NCBI GenBank assembly: GCA_900546285.1
Contig: URCJ01000001.1
Location: 55,220-119,219 of the forward strand
Reading direction: 5' to 3'
Source: an uncultured Solobacterium sp.
GTDB lineage: Bacteria; Bacillota_I; Bacilli_A; Erysipelotrichales; Erysipelotrichaceae
Length of the DNA stretch: 64,000 nucleotides
Under the pieces are notes generated by a model that was given only the letters and a program-made list of their open reading frames with translations, did no database searches and was not told the origin of the DNA. Position numbers and translations under genes: made by a program. Positions 43,959 to 54,026 of this stretch are shown here, piece by piece. Each line of letters opens with the position of its first letter. Position 1 is the first letter of the stretch.

Positions 43959-45123
43959 AATGGAAGATGTTTTAGAAGCCTTGATTGATTATCGTGGTAA
44001 GACTCCTAGGAAATCAGAAACGGGTATTCCTACATTGAGTGCAAAATCCGTAAAGGACGGATATATTGATTATTCCAGTTGCTATTATATTTCACCAGAA
44101 GAATATCAACGCTTTATGGTTAGAGGATTTCCAAAGGTCGGCGATGTTTTGTTAACTACTGAAGCACCAATGGGAAATGTTGCACGACTGGATAGAGAAG
44201 ATATTGGAATTGCACAAAGGTTATTAACTTTGAGAGGGAAAAAAGATGTTTGCGATACAGACTATCTTCGGTATTGGCTAAAGTCTCCTTATGGTAAGGC
44301 GGCGTTAAGTTCCAGAGAAACAGGGACAACAGTAACTGGAATCAAACAGGCAGAATTCAGAAAAATTGTAATTGATTTGCCGGACATTGAAACACAGAAA
44401 AAGGCGGTTTCCATCTTATTAAGCTTAGAAAGAAAACTTGAGGTAAATAATGAGATAAACAATAATTTACTTGAACAAGTGCTTGCCATATACCGTCATC
44501 GTTTTGTAGATACTACAAACGAATTGAGACAAATTTATCGTGCTGATGAATATTTTGATATTTCCATTGGTAAAACTCCTCCGAGAAAAGAACAACAATG
44601 GTTTAGCACTAATCCAAAAGATGTTACTTGGGTATCTATTTCCGATATGGGTACTTGTGGTTTATACATTAGCGAGAGTTCCGAACAACTTACAAGAGAA
44701 GCCGTTGACCGTCATAATGTCAAAATCGTACCTGACAATACCGTTTTGCTTAGTTTCAAATTGACAGTTGGCAGAATTGCAATAACGAACGGCGAAATGA
44801 CTACCAACGAAGCCATTGCTCATTTCAAAACCGACAAAAAAGAAATCAATGAGTACTTATATTGCTATCTGAAATGCTTTAATTATCAGACTATGGGAAG
44901 CACTTCATCAATCGCAACTGCTGTGAACTCAAAAATCATTAAAGGTATGTCTTTCATAGTACCTACCGATGAAGAAATAACTGAATTTCACAGTTTAGCA
45001 GCTCCTATGTTTGCAAAAATCAAGTCAAATCAAGCTGAAATAAGCAATTTGACAGCACTTCGTGATACTCTTTTACCCAAATTGATGTCCGGCGAGCTTG
45101 ATATCTCCGACACCGAACTCTAA
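43948..45123 (+). CDS. hsdS: Type I restriction-modification system, specificity subunit
   Basis: 391 aa, two target-recognition domains separated by conserved helices: TRD1 about 1-155, central coiled coil LLSLERKLEVNNEINNNLLE, TRD2 about 190-345, C-terminal coiled coil with LRDTLLPKLMSGELD. Sets the DNA sequence recognised by HsdM and HsdR. The TRD2 half (about 44520-45120) has visibly more C-ending codons than the rest of the island, which suggests domain replacement by recombination. Confidence 0.92.
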   Translation: MKYKMEDVLEALIDYRGKTPRKSETGIPTLSAKSVKDGYIDYSSCYYISPEEYQRFMVRGFPKVGDVLLTTEAPMGNVARLDREDIGIAQRLLTLRGKKDVCDTDYLRYWLKSPYGKAALSSRETGTTVTGIKQAEFRKIVIDLPDIETQKKAVSILLSLERKLEVNNEINNNLLEQVLAIYRHRFVDTTNELRQIYRADEYFDISIGKTPPRKEQQWFSTNPKDVTWVSISDMGTCGLYISESSEQLTREAVDRHNVKIVPDNTVLLSFKLTVGRIAITNGEMTTNEAIAHFKTDKKEINEYLYCYLKCFNYQTMGSTSSIATAVNSKIIKGMSFIVPTDEEITEFHSLAAPMFAKIKSNQAEISNLTALRDTLLPKLMSGELDISDTEL

Positions 45124-45216
45124 GCCGCTAAATTATTGTTTATTTAGCGTTAATAGAAGTTTAAATGATAGTTAGATATAATAAAAATAATGATGCTATA
45201 GTAAGGAGAAAACAAT

Positions 45217-48200
45217 ATGGCAACTTATTACACTGAGTCAGATTATGAAAAATCAATAATCGAGTTATTCCGAGGTATGGGATATCAGTATTTTTATGGC
45301 CCAGATATTGAACGAGACTACAATTGTCCTTTATTTGAGGAAGAATTAGAGTCTGCTTTATATCGATTAAATCCTAAAATGCCAAATGATGCTATTCAAG
45401 ATGCTTTATATAAGTTAAAGAATTTTGAAAATGCTAGCTTAGTTCAAAAAAATGAAGTATTCATGGATTATGTTCAAAATGGAATCGAAGTTCATTACTT
45501 TAAAAAGAACGAAGAACGTTCTGGAATAGTGTATTTAATAGATTATAAGAATATAAATAAAAACTCCTTTATTGTAGCGAATCAATGGACCTATATTGAA
45601 AACAGCAATAAGAGGCCTGATGTGATTTTGTTTGTTAATGGGTTACCTTTGGTCTTAATTGAATTAAAATCTCCTTCTAGAGAAGAGACAGATGCTTCGG
45701 AAGGGTATACACAAATAAGAAATTATCTACAAGAAATACCTTCGATGTTTATTTATAATTGCATTTGTGTTATAAGCGATCAACTTACATCTAAGGCTGG
45801 AACTATAACTTCAAGTGAAGATCGTTTCATGGAGTGGAAAACAAAAGATGGCAATTATGAAAATACGCAATATGCGCAATTTGATACTTTCTTTGAAGGA
45901 ATGTTTGAAAAATCTCGATTGTTGGATATTATAAAAAACTTCATTTGTTTTTCAAATGAAGGATTAGAAAAATACAAAATACTTGCTGGATATCATCAAT
46001 ATTTTGCGGTTAAAAAAGCAATTGAATCAACAAAAAAGGCTACAGTTACAGACGGTAAAGGTGGTGTTTTTTGGCATACTCAAGGTAGTGGAAAATCTTT
46101 ATCTATGGTATTCTACGCTCATTTGCTACAAGAAGAATTAGAAAGTCCAACGATAGTTGTGATTACGGACAGAAATGATTTGGATGACCAACTTTTTGGA
46201 CAATTTTCAAAATGTCGAGATTTTTTAAGACAAACACCAATTCAAGCTACTTGTAGAAAATTAGGCCCTAATTCTACCACTAACGATATAGGCTTGATAG
46301 ACTGGCTAAATGACAGGCAAGCAAATGGCATCATTTTTACTACGATGCAAAAATTCGAAGAAGCAGAAGAATCCTTATCTGAACGTAGAAATATCATAGT
46401 TATGGCTGATGAAGCGCATCGAGGACAATATGGACTTAAAGAAGTGGTTGACCCAACTACCGGAAAAATAAAAGTTGGAACAGCTAGAATTATACGTAAC
46501 TCTTTGCCTAATGCAACATATATTGGATTTACCGGAACTCCTATTTCTTTAAAAGATAGAAGTACTCAAGAGGTGTTTGGAAATTATATCGATATTTATG
46601 ATATGACTCAAGCGGTAGAAGATGGTGCAACTCGACCAGTTTACTATGAAAGCCGTGTTATTAAATTGAAACTTGATGAAGAGACATTGAAACTAATTGA
46701 TTCCGAATATGATACTATGGCTAATAATGCTGATCCTGAAGTAATTGCTAAAAGTAAGAAAACATTGGGAAAAATGGAAGCTATCCTGGGCAATGATAAA
46801 ACAATTGAATCTTTAGTTAATGACATTTTGGATCATTACGAAAATTATAGAGAAAATATACTAACTGGAAAAGCAATGGTTGTGGCTTATTCTAGACCCA
46901 TTGCATTAAAAATATATAATCGTATCTTGGAACTAAGACCTAATTGGAAAGATAAAGTTGCTGTTGTAATGACAGAAAGCAACAAAGATCCTGAAGAATG
47001 GCGTAGTATTATTGGCAATAAACGGCATAGAAATGAATTAGCAAAATCTTTTAAAGATAATAATAGTCCACTAAAAATCGCGATTGTTGTTGATATGTGG
47101 TTGACTGGTTTTAATGTACCTTCTTTAGCCACCATGTATGTATATAAACCAATGCAGGGGTACAATTTGATGCAGGCCATTGCTCGCGTAAATAGAGTAT
47201 TTGAGAATAAAGAAGGTGGTTTGGTTGTTGATTATGTAGGAATTGCTGGCGCTTTAAAACAAGCGATGAATGATTATACAAAAAGAGATAAGAAAAACTA
47301 TGGAGATACAGATGTATCTAAAGTGGCTTATCCAAAATTTGTGGAAAAATTATCAATTTGTAGAGATTTATTCCATGGATATGATTATTCAAAGTTCATA
47401 TCAGGAACTGACTTGGAAAGATCAAAGACCATTAGTGGTGCTGTTAATTTTATTGTTGGGGTTGGCAAAGAATCGGAGCGAGAATCTTTTATTAAAGAGG
47501 GATTAATGCTTAGACAATCACTATCATTGTGTTCTTCTTTAGTGGAAGAAGCTTTACGTGTTGAAGCTGCTTTCTTTGAATCTGTTAGAGTTTTGGTAAT
47601 GAGACTTGTTGATAAAGGTGAAGGAAAAAGAATTTCTTTGCCAGAGATGAATGAGCGTATAAATGAGTTATTAAAGACCAGTATCAAGAGTGATGGAGTA
47701 ATCAATTTATTTTCAGATGCATCTGAAGACTTTTCATTATTCGATCCAAAGTTTTTAGCTGAAATTTCAAAAATGAAAGAAAAGAACTTAGCGGTTGAAT
47801 TATTAAAAAAATTAATTGCTGATCAAGTTCAAGTATATAAGCATACAAACGTTGTTAAGGCTGAAAAATTCAGTGAAATAATAAAAAGAGTTATGAATTC
47901 ATATTTAAACGGAATGCTAACTAACGAACAAGTTATAGAAGAATTGCTTAATTTGGCAAAACAGATTAAATCATCACAAGAAGAAGGTGATGAGCTAGGT
48001 TTAACGGCAGATGAATTAGCTTTTTATGACGCGTTAACAAAACCGAGAGCGATAAAAGATTTTTATGAAAATGAAGAATTGATAGCTATTACTAAAGAAT
48101 TGGCTAATTCACTACGCAAGAATAGAACAATTGATTGGCAAAAAAGAGAGTCAGCAAGAGCTCATATGAGAATGATGATAAAAAGGCTTTTGAAAAAACA

Positions 48201-48405
48201 TCATTATCCACCAGAAGGCATGGAAGATGCGGTACAAACTGTAATGATTCAATGTGAACTTTGGACAGATAATATGCCTGAAGAAGTTTTAAAAACAAAT
48301 GAAGATCCTGATTATTTCTGCTATGATTTTAGTGCACCTTCATTTGCGATAGCTGATAGTGGTATCAAATATGATACTGACGATAAGAAAGATAAAGATA
48401 ACTAA
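45217..48405 (+). CDS. hsdR: Type I restriction-modification system, endonuclease/translocase subunit
   Basis: 1062 aa. N-terminal nuclease domain with the PD-ExK-like LVLIELKSP (about 147), then a superfamily 2 motor: HTQGSGKSLSM (about 286) and MADEAHRGQYG (DEAH, about 395), GFTGTPIS and QAIARVNRVF. A C-terminal helical region contacts HsdM. Translocates DNA and cuts unmodified targets. Its own AAGGAG ribosome binding site lies in the 93-nt gap after hsdS. No frameshift seen, so the system looks complete. Confidence 0.95.
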   Translation: MATYYTESDYEKSIIELFRGMGYQYFYGPDIERDYNCPLFEEELESALYRLNPKMPNDAIQDALYKLKNFENASLVQKNEVFMDYVQNGIEVHYFKKNEERSGIVYLIDYKNINKNSFIVANQWTYIENSNKRPDVILFVNGLPLVLIELKSPSREETDASEGYTQIRNYLQEIPSMFIYNCICVISDQLTSKAGTITSSEDRFMEWKTKDGNYENTQYAQFDTFFEGMFEKSRLLDIIKNFICFSNEGLEKYKILAGYHQYFAVKKAIESTKKATVTDGKGGVFWHTQGSGKSLSMVFYAHLLQEELESPTIVVITDRNDLDDQLFGQFSKCRDFLRQTPIQATCRKLGPNSTTNDIGLIDWLNDRQANGIIFTTMQKFEEAEESLSERRNIIVMADEAHRGQYGLKEVVDPTTGKIKVGTARIIRNSLPNATYIGFTGTPISLKDRSTQEVFGNYIDIYDMTQAVEDGATRPVYYESRVIKLKLDEETLKLIDSEYDTMANNADPEVIAKSKKTLGKMEAILGNDKTIESLVNDILDHYENYRENILTGKAMVVAYSRPIALKIYNRILELRPNWKDKVAVVMTESNKDPEEWRSIIGNKRHRNELAKSFKDNNSPLKIAIVVDMWLTGFNVPSLATMYVYKPMQGYNLMQAIARVNRVFENKEGGLVVDYVGIAGALKQAMNDYTKRDKKNYGDTDVSKVAYPKFVEKLSICRDLFHGYDYSKFISGTDLERSKTISGAVNFIVGVGKESERESFIKEGLMLRQSLSLCSSLVEEALRVEAAFFESVRVLVMRLVDKGEGKRISLPEMNERINELLKTSIKSDGVINLFSDASEDFSLFDPKFLAEISKMKEKNLAVELLKKLIADQVQVYKHTNVVKAEKFSEIIKRVMNSYLNGMLTNEQVIEELLNLAKQIKSSQEEGDELGLTADELAFYDALTKPRAIKDFYENEELIAITKELANSLRKNRTIDWQKRESARAHMRMMIKRLLKKHHYPPEGMEDAVQTVMIQCELWTDNMPEEVLKTNEDPDYFCYDFSAPSFAIADSGIKYDTDDKKDKDN

Positions 48406-48532
48406 TCGAATTAGTATACAACCATCTTTTTCCAAGAATATAGAATAAAACTTATATATTGAATGATTAATAAAACTTTACACAAGGATAAGGCGCTTTT
48501 GCGATAATTGTTTTTATAATTTTCTTAATGAT

Positions 48533-48538
48533 ATAATG
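48533..48538 (+). promoter_or_regulatory. Promoter of asp23-fakA
   Basis: TATAAT with a TTGTTT about 18 nt upstream; ribosome binding site GGAGG and start follow about 20 nt later. The preceding 130 nt after hsdR hold no gene. Confidence 0.5.
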
Positions 48539-48559
48539 AAGTAGTTATTGGAGGTCAAA

Positions 48560-48916
48560 ATGCCTATAAATACTAAAACAAATTATGGAGATATCAAAAT
48601 ATCTGATGAGGCTATCGCATCTTTAGCTGGTAGTACTGTATGTGAATGCTATGGCATCGTTGGAGTTGTCTCAAAATCTTATGTAAAAGATAGTTACAAT
48701 GCTCTTTTAAAGAAAGAAAGCTATTCAAAGGGCGTTCTTCTTTCTAAGAAAGGCAATGATTTAAAAATTGACATTTATGTTGTTGTTTCAGCAGGTGTGA
48801 AGATTTCAGAAGTTATTATGGAAGCACAAAAGCGTGTTAAGTATACTGTTGAAAAATCTATTAATATGGATGTTAAAGAAGTAAATATTCATGTTGAAAG
48901 GGTTAAAGGAAACTAA
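48560..48916 (+). CDS. Asp23/Gls24 family envelope-stress protein
   Basis: 118 aa from the ATG behind GGAGG. Begins GDIKISDEAIASLAG, then GVVSKSYVK, DIYVVVSAGVKISEV and the C-terminal VNIHVERVK typical of the DUF322 family. In Firmicutes a copy lies directly before the fakA-type gene, as here (2-nt gap). Confidence 0.92.
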   Translation: MPINTKTNYGDIKISDEAIASLAGSTVCECYGIVGVVSKSYVKDSYNALLKKESYSKGVLLSKKGNDLKIDIYVVVSAGVKISEVIMEAQKRVKYTVEKSINMDVKEVNIHVERVKGN

Positions 48917-48918
48917 TA

Positions 48919-50541
48919 ATGAAATTATTGAACGGAAAAGATTTTAAGGAAATGCTTAGTAGTGGTGCTGCTAATCTTGATAATAATCAAGCTGAAATAA
49001 ATGCACTAAATGTTTTCCCAGTACCAGATGGTGATACAGGTACCAATATGTCTATGACATTTAACAGTGGTGCTAAGGAAGCTAACCAATGTTTCTCAAA
49101 TAATATTGGTGATGTTGCTAAGTCATTGTCTAAGGGTTTACTTATGGGAGCTAGAGGTAACTCTGGCGTTATTACATCTCAAATCTTTAGAGGCTTCGCT
49201 CAAAGTATTGAGGGTAAGGAAGAAATCAATACTAAGGAATTAGCTGAAGCATTTGAAAATGGTACAAGAGTTGCTTATAAGGCAATTATGAAGCCAGTTG
49301 AGGGTACTATCCTAACTGTTATTCGTGAGGCTTCTTGGTATGCAAATAGGGAAGTTAAGGAAAATCCTAAGATGGATATTGAAGCTTATTTCCATAGACT
49401 TGAATACTTCATGGAAGATTCTCTTGAACATACACCAGACTTATTGCCTATCTTGAAGGAGGCTAATGTAGTTGACTCTGGTGGTGCTGGTTTATTAAAG
49501 ATTGTACAAGGCTTTATCGCTTATATTGATGGCACACCTGTAACAACAAATGCAGTTGTAGTAGAACTTGCTAGAAATGCTCAATCAGTATTTGAAAATG
49601 AAGAATTTGGTTACTGTACAGAATTTATCTTACGTTTAAAAGAAAACTACTTAAAGGGTTTTGATGAGAACGTATTAAAGAATAAGTTAGCTAAGGAAGG
49701 CGAATCTTTAGTCTTTGTTAGAGATGAAGACTTAATTAAGGTTCATGTTCATACTTTACATCCAGGCGATGCTTTAAATCTTGCTCAAAGATATGGTGAA
49801 TTTGTAAAGATTAAAGTAGAAAACATGCAAGAGCAACATTCTGAGCTTGTTAAAGAAGGTGAAGTAAAGCCTAAGGAAAAGAAGGCAATTGGCGTTATCG
49901 CTGTTGCGGCAGGTGAGGGCGTTACTAATTTAATGTATGAATTGGGTGTTGATTGCGTTATTTCAGGTGGTCAAACAATGAATCCTTCTACTAGTGATTT
50001 CATTGAAAAGATTAAGGAATTAGACCACTGTGAGAAGATTATGATTTTCCCTAATAACTCTAATATCATGTTAGCTGCTAAACAAGCTAAGGACTTAGTT
50101 GATTATAAGGAAGTTGAAGTAATCGAATGTAAGTCAATCCAAGCATGTCTAAGTGCTTTAGCCCGTTTTAGTCCAGAAAGTGATTTCAATGAATTGGTTA
50201 CTGAATTCAATGAACTATGTCCAAGTATCAAGACTGCTAGTGTAACTTATGCAGTTAAGGATTCTTCAATTGATGGTATAGAGCTTAAGGAAGGTGACTA
50301 TATGGCTATGATTGGTAAGTCAATCGTAACTAATGGTACTGACTTAAGCGAAGTATGTCGTTTGATGTTAGAAAAGTTCTTAGATGAAGACAGTGAATTA
50401 TTAACTTTAATTACAGGTGAAGATGCTGATGAAGAAATCACTGAAAGAATTGTTGAATATGTAGAAAACAATTCTGATATTGAAGTTGATGTAATCAAGG
50501 GCGATGTTCCTGTATATTACTACTTAATGGGTCTTGAATAA
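48919..50541 (+). CDS. fakA: Fatty acid kinase catalytic subunit FakA (DAK2 domain)
   Basis: 540 aa. N-terminal DAK2 kinase domain: LNVFPVPDGDTGTNM binds ATP-Mg, then GARGNSGVITSQIFRG and VDSGGAGLLKI. The middle and C-terminal domains bind FakB. Phosphorylates exogenous fatty acids carried by DegV/FakB proteins, one of which is encoded at 3037. It ends before a strong terminator. Confidence 0.93.
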   Translation: MKLLNGKDFKEMLSSGAANLDNNQAEINALNVFPVPDGDTGTNMSMTFNSGAKEANQCFSNNIGDVAKSLSKGLLMGARGNSGVITSQIFRGFAQSIEGKEEINTKELAEAFENGTRVAYKAIMKPVEGTILTVIREASWYANREVKENPKMDIEAYFHRLEYFMEDSLEHTPDLLPILKEANVVDSGGAGLLKIVQGFIAYIDGTPVTTNAVVVELARNAQSVFENEEFGYCTEFILRLKENYLKGFDENVLKNKLAKEGESLVFVRDEDLIKVHVHTLHPGDALNLAQRYGEFVKIKVENMQEQHSELVKEGEVKPKEKKAIGVIAVAAGEGVTNLMYELGVDCVISGGQTMNPSTSDFIEKIKELDHCEKIMIFPNNSNIMLAAKQAKDLVDYKEVEVIECKSIQACLSALARFSPESDFNELVTEFNELCPSIKTASVTYAVKDSSIDGIELKEGDYMAMIGKSIVTNGTDLSEVCRLMLEKFLDEDSELLTLITGEDADEEITERIVEYVENNSDIEVDVIKGDVPVYYYLMGLE

Positions 50542-50562
50542 TATTGATTTAAAAAATACATT

Positions 50563-50590
50563 AAAAAACGGTGTTTATACACCGTTTTTT
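50563..50590 (+). terminator. Terminator after fakA
   Basis: 12-bp stem AAAAAACGGTGT / ACACCGTTTTTT with loop TTAT; a clean intrinsic terminator. Confidence 0.95.
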
Positions 50591-50640
50591 AATGTATGTT
50601 ATAATCAAAGAACCAAATAAAAACGGATGATAGAGAGAAG

Positions 50641-51318
50641 ATGAAAGATTATAAAGTATTGGAAGTAAAACAGAGTATTTTTTCTGCAAACGACAAAGAG
50701 GCAGATGAACTTCGTTTAAGCTTAAAAGGAAAAGGTGTATTTTTACTTAACCTTATGAGCAGTCCTGGTTCTGGAAAGACTACAACTTTATCTAGAACAA
50801 TTGAAAATTTAAAAGAAGAACTCAGAATGGGAATTATGGAAGCTGATATCGATTCGGAAGTAGATGCCAAGACAATTTCAGACCTTGGTGTTAAGGCAAT
50901 TCAGCTTCATACAGGAGGCATGTGTCATCTTGATGCAGAAATGACAAGACAGGGTCTTGAAGGACTTGGAATTGATGGCCTTGATCTTGCGGTTCTTGAA
51001 AATGTTGGTAACCTTGTTTGTCCAGCTGAATTTGATACAGGAGCATCAAAAAATGTAATGATTTTATCAGTGCCGGAAGGCCATGACAAACCACTTAAGT
51101 ATCCGCTTATGTTTTCTATATGTGACGTGGTTTTAGTTAATAAAATAGATGTTTTACCATACTTTGATTTTGATATGGATAAATGCCGCGAATATGTAAA
51201 AATGCGTAATCCAAACGCAAAACTAATTCCTATTTGTGCCCATACAGGAGAAGGAATGGATGAATGGTATGACTGGCTTAGAAGCGAAGTAAAAGTTTGG
51301 AAAGAAAGTAATAGATAA
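50641..51318 (+). CDS. hypB: HypB-type nickel-insertion GTPase
   Basis: 225 aa, SIMIBI GTPase. P-loop SSPGSGKTT (about 40-48), ADIDSEVDAKTI, metal-binding region LHTGGMCHLDAEM and LVNKIDVLPY. The His-rich N terminus of some HypB is lacking. With HypA it delivers nickel to hydrogenase or another Ni enzyme. TATAAT lies upstream with an AGAGAGA-type ribosome binding site. No hydrogenase gene is in the window. Codon use (more AAA, GCA, CCA) departs from the flanking genes. Confidence 0.93.
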   Translation: MKDYKVLEVKQSIFSANDKEADELRLSLKGKGVFLLNLMSSPGSGKTTTLSRTIENLKEELRMGIMEADIDSEVDAKTISDLGVKAIQLHTGGMCHLDAEMTRQGLEGLGIDGLDLAVLENVGNLVCPAEFDTGASKNVMILSVPEGHDKPLKYPLMFSICDVVLVNKIDVLPYFDFDMDKCREYVKMRNPNAKLIPICAHTGEGMDEWYDWLRSEVKVWKESNR

Positions 51319-51333
51319 TTAGGGGGGAAGATT

Positions 51334-54003
51334 ATGGCAGAGTTGCGTCCAAAGATTGTTAAACTTGCAAAAATGGTTGGAGGTATTGCAGGTGTAATGA
51401 ATAAAATTGAAGAAGAATCACCAGAGTATATGGCTCTTGAGTGCGTTGTAAGTGATGAACAGGCAGATGTTGCTCTTACAATGGGGCTTAGAAAACCACG
51501 TACTGTAGAGTATGTTTCTAAAAAGTGTAATAAAAGCATAGAAGAGACTCACAAAATTCTTATGGAACTTGCAGTTATAGGTGTTTGTAAGGTATGGCAC
51601 GAAGATGGTGTTGAACTTTTCTGGGTAAATATTTTTGCGCCAGGTATGCTTGAGATGATGGTTAATAATAGAGAACAGTTAGAGGCACATCCTCAAATTG
51701 GTAAAGCATTTGAACTTTATACACGTACACGTCTTGCACCAATGACACCAATGCTTCCAGAAGGAATGGCTATGATGAGGGTTATTCCTATTGAATCTGC
51801 GCTTGTTGGTGTTGAAGGCGTTGAACCTTGGGAAAAACTTTCTTCATACCTTGACAAATATGATACTTTCTCAGTATCTGACTGTTCATGTAGAGCATCA
51901 CGCCGTCATATTGATGAGGGTTGTGGTCACCTTGAAACAGAGATGTGTATTCAGATGGGCTCAGGTGCTGAGTACTATATTAAGACCGGAAGAGCTAGAG
52001 AAATAACAAGAGAAGAAGCCAAAGAGATTATCCATAATGCTGAACAGCTTGGTATGATGCACGAGATGCCACATACGGAGGAACTTGGCGAAGCTTTCGC
52101 TATATGTAACTGTTGTGGATGTTCATGTTTCTCAATGCGTGTTGCTTCAATGTTTAAAACACCAGATGCAATTCGTTCAAACTATACAGCAAAAGTTAAT
52201 CCTAAAAACTGTGTTGCGTGTGGCCAGTGTGTTGAAAACTGTCCAGTAAATGCTATTCAATTAGGTCAAAAATTATGTGCTAAAACTCCACTTCCAGAGA
52301 AAAAAGAGCGTACCGCAAGAGACCATATGTGGAGTATAAAAGACTACAATTTAGATTATCGTGAAAATAGACAAAACGTTTGTGAAGAAGGAACATCACC
52401 ATGTAAGACAGCATGTCCAGCACATATTGCTGTTCAGGGATATATTAAACTTGCAAGCCAGGGTAAATATATGGAAGCTCTTGAACTTATTAAGAAAGAA
52501 AATCCATTCCCAGCAGTATGTGGACGTATTTGTCCTCATGGATGTGAGAGTGAATGTACACGTGGTGAGATTGATGAGCCAATCGCTATTGATGAGATAA
52601 AGAAATTTATTGCGGATCAAGAACTTGACAGTGACAAACGTTTCATTCCAGAAAGACGTCACGAATATGGCAAGAAGATTGGTATTGTAGGTGCAGGACC
52701 TGCAGGCTTGTCATGTGCATATTATCTTGCTATTGACGGATATAAAGTAACAGTATTTGAAAAAGAAGATAAATTAGGTGGAATGCTTACACTTGGAATT
52801 CCATCATTCAGACTTGAAAAAGATATCGTAGAAGCAGAAATCGATATTTTAAAAGAGATGGGTGTTGAATTTAAGACGGGCGTAGAAGTTGGCAAAGATA
52901 TCACATTAGACGATCTTAGAAAAGATGGATACGAAGGATTCTATCTTGCAATTGGAGCACAGGGTGGAAGAAAACTTGGCATTGAAGGTGAAGACGCTGA
53001 TGGCGTTATTACAGGTGTAGAATTTCTTAGAAATGTAAATCTTGGCAAAGATGTTAAGCTTCCTAAAAGAGCTATTGTAATTGGTGGTGGAAATGTAGCA
53101 ATTGATGTTGCACGTACAGCATCAAGAACAGGAGCAACTGATGTGAAAATGTTCTGCCTTGAATCAAGAGAAGAAATGCCAGCGCTTGTTGAAGAAATTG
53201 AAGAGACATTAGAAGAAGGAATTACAATCGGAAACGGTTGGGGACCAAAACGTATCGTTGTAGAAAACGGCAAAGTTACAGGTGTTGAATTTAAAAAATG
53301 TACTTCAGTATTTAATTCAGACGGTCGTTTCGCACCAGAATATGATGAAAACGATACAATGATCGTTGAAACTGATGTAGTACTTCTTTCAATTGGACAG
53401 TCAATTGAATGGGGCAGCCTTCTTGATGGAAGTAAAGTTGAACTTAACCGTAACAATACCGCAAAAGCCGATGGACTTACTTATCAGACGGCAGAGAAAG
53501 ATGTATTTGTTGGTGGTGATGCCTTTACTGGACCTAAGTTTGCGATTAATGCTATTTCAGCGGGTAAAGAAGCAGCTATATCACTTCATAGATTTGTACA
53601 GCCAGGACAGAGTCTAACACTTGGACGTGACAGAAGAGAATATCATATGTTTGATAAAGACAACGTTGTTATAGAAGGCTTTGATAATGTTCCACGTCAG
53701 ATAATTGGACATAATCCAGAAGCTAAAAATTCATTTAAAGATGACCGTGTTACATTTACTGAAGAGCAGATGAAAAAAGAGACGGAAAGATGTCTTGGAT
53801 GTGGTGCTGCTAAAGTTGATGCGTACATGTGTGTGGGTTGCGGACAGTGTACAACAAAATGTAAATTTGACGCTATTCAACTTATAAAAACAGGACATTC
53901 TGTGCCAGACACATATGAAAAGCTTCCAATGAAGATGGCTGCTAATGCAATTAAACGTGCAGGAAAGATTGTTGCAACAGGTGTTAAAGAACTTGGCAAA
54001 TAA
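51334..54003 (+). CDS. Large Fe-S/FAD NAD(P)H oxidoreductase (GltD-like) with extra N-terminal domain
   Basis: 889 aa. Order: N-terminal ~120 aa with a winged-helix-like stretch (YVSKKCNKSIEETHKILMEL); cysteine clusters SDCSCRASRRH and CNCCGCSCF; ferredoxin motif CVACGQCVENCP (about 292); GltD-type linker with CKTACPAHI and CGRICPHGCESEC; FAD loop GAGPAGLSCAY (about 452); NAD(P) loop GGGNVAIDVA (about 583); a last ferredoxin motif CVGCGQCTTKC (about 831). Moves electrons between NAD(P)H and an unknown partner. Strong AGGGGGG ribosome binding site. Lies between hypB and hypA, so its partner may be a nickel enzyme. Confidence 0.85.
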   Translation: MAELRPKIVKLAKMVGGIAGVMNKIEEESPEYMALECVVSDEQADVALTMGLRKPRTVEYVSKKCNKSIEETHKILMELAVIGVCKVWHEDGVELFWVNIFAPGMLEMMVNNREQLEAHPQIGKAFELYTRTRLAPMTPMLPEGMAMMRVIPIESALVGVEGVEPWEKLSSYLDKYDTFSVSDCSCRASRRHIDEGCGHLETEMCIQMGSGAEYYIKTGRAREITREEAKEIIHNAEQLGMMHEMPHTEELGEAFAICNCCGCSCFSMRVASMFKTPDAIRSNYTAKVNPKNCVACGQCVENCPVNAIQLGQKLCAKTPLPEKKERTARDHMWSIKDYNLDYRENRQNVCEEGTSPCKTACPAHIAVQGYIKLASQGKYMEALELIKKENPFPAVCGRICPHGCESECTRGEIDEPIAIDEIKKFIADQELDSDKRFIPERRHEYGKKIGIVGAGPAGLSCAYYLAIDGYKVTVFEKEDKLGGMLTLGIPSFRLEKDIVEAEIDILKEMGVEFKTGVEVGKDITLDDLRKDGYEGFYLAIGAQGGRKLGIEGEDADGVITGVEFLRNVNLGKDVKLPKRAIVIGGGNVAIDVARTASRTGATDVKMFCLESREEMPALVEEIEETLEEGITIGNGWGPKRIVVENGKVTGVEFKKCTSVFNSDGRFAPEYDENDTMIVETDVVLLSIGQSIEWGSLLDGSKVELNRNNTAKADGLTYQTAEKDVFVGGDAFTGPKFAINAISAGKEAAISLHRFVQPGQSLTLGRDRREYHMFDKDNVVIEGFDNVPRQIIGHNPEAKNSFKDDRVTFTEEQMKKETERCLGCGAAKVDAYMCVGCGQCTTKCKFDAIQLIKTGHSVPDTYEKLPMKMAANAIKRAGKIVATGVKELGK

Positions 54004-54026
54004 TATTATAGAGCGGAGAAAAAACT

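Noticed and set aside
50925..51539. 204-codon ORF on the minus strand across hypB and the oxidoreductase
   Set aside because: Antisense to two well-supported genes with recognisable families, no ribosome binding site, composition typical of a reverse-frame shadow.
52941..53456. 171-codon minus-strand ORF within the oxidoreductase gene
   Set aside because: Lies entirely inside the FAD/NAD(P) domains coded on the plus strand; no independent support.
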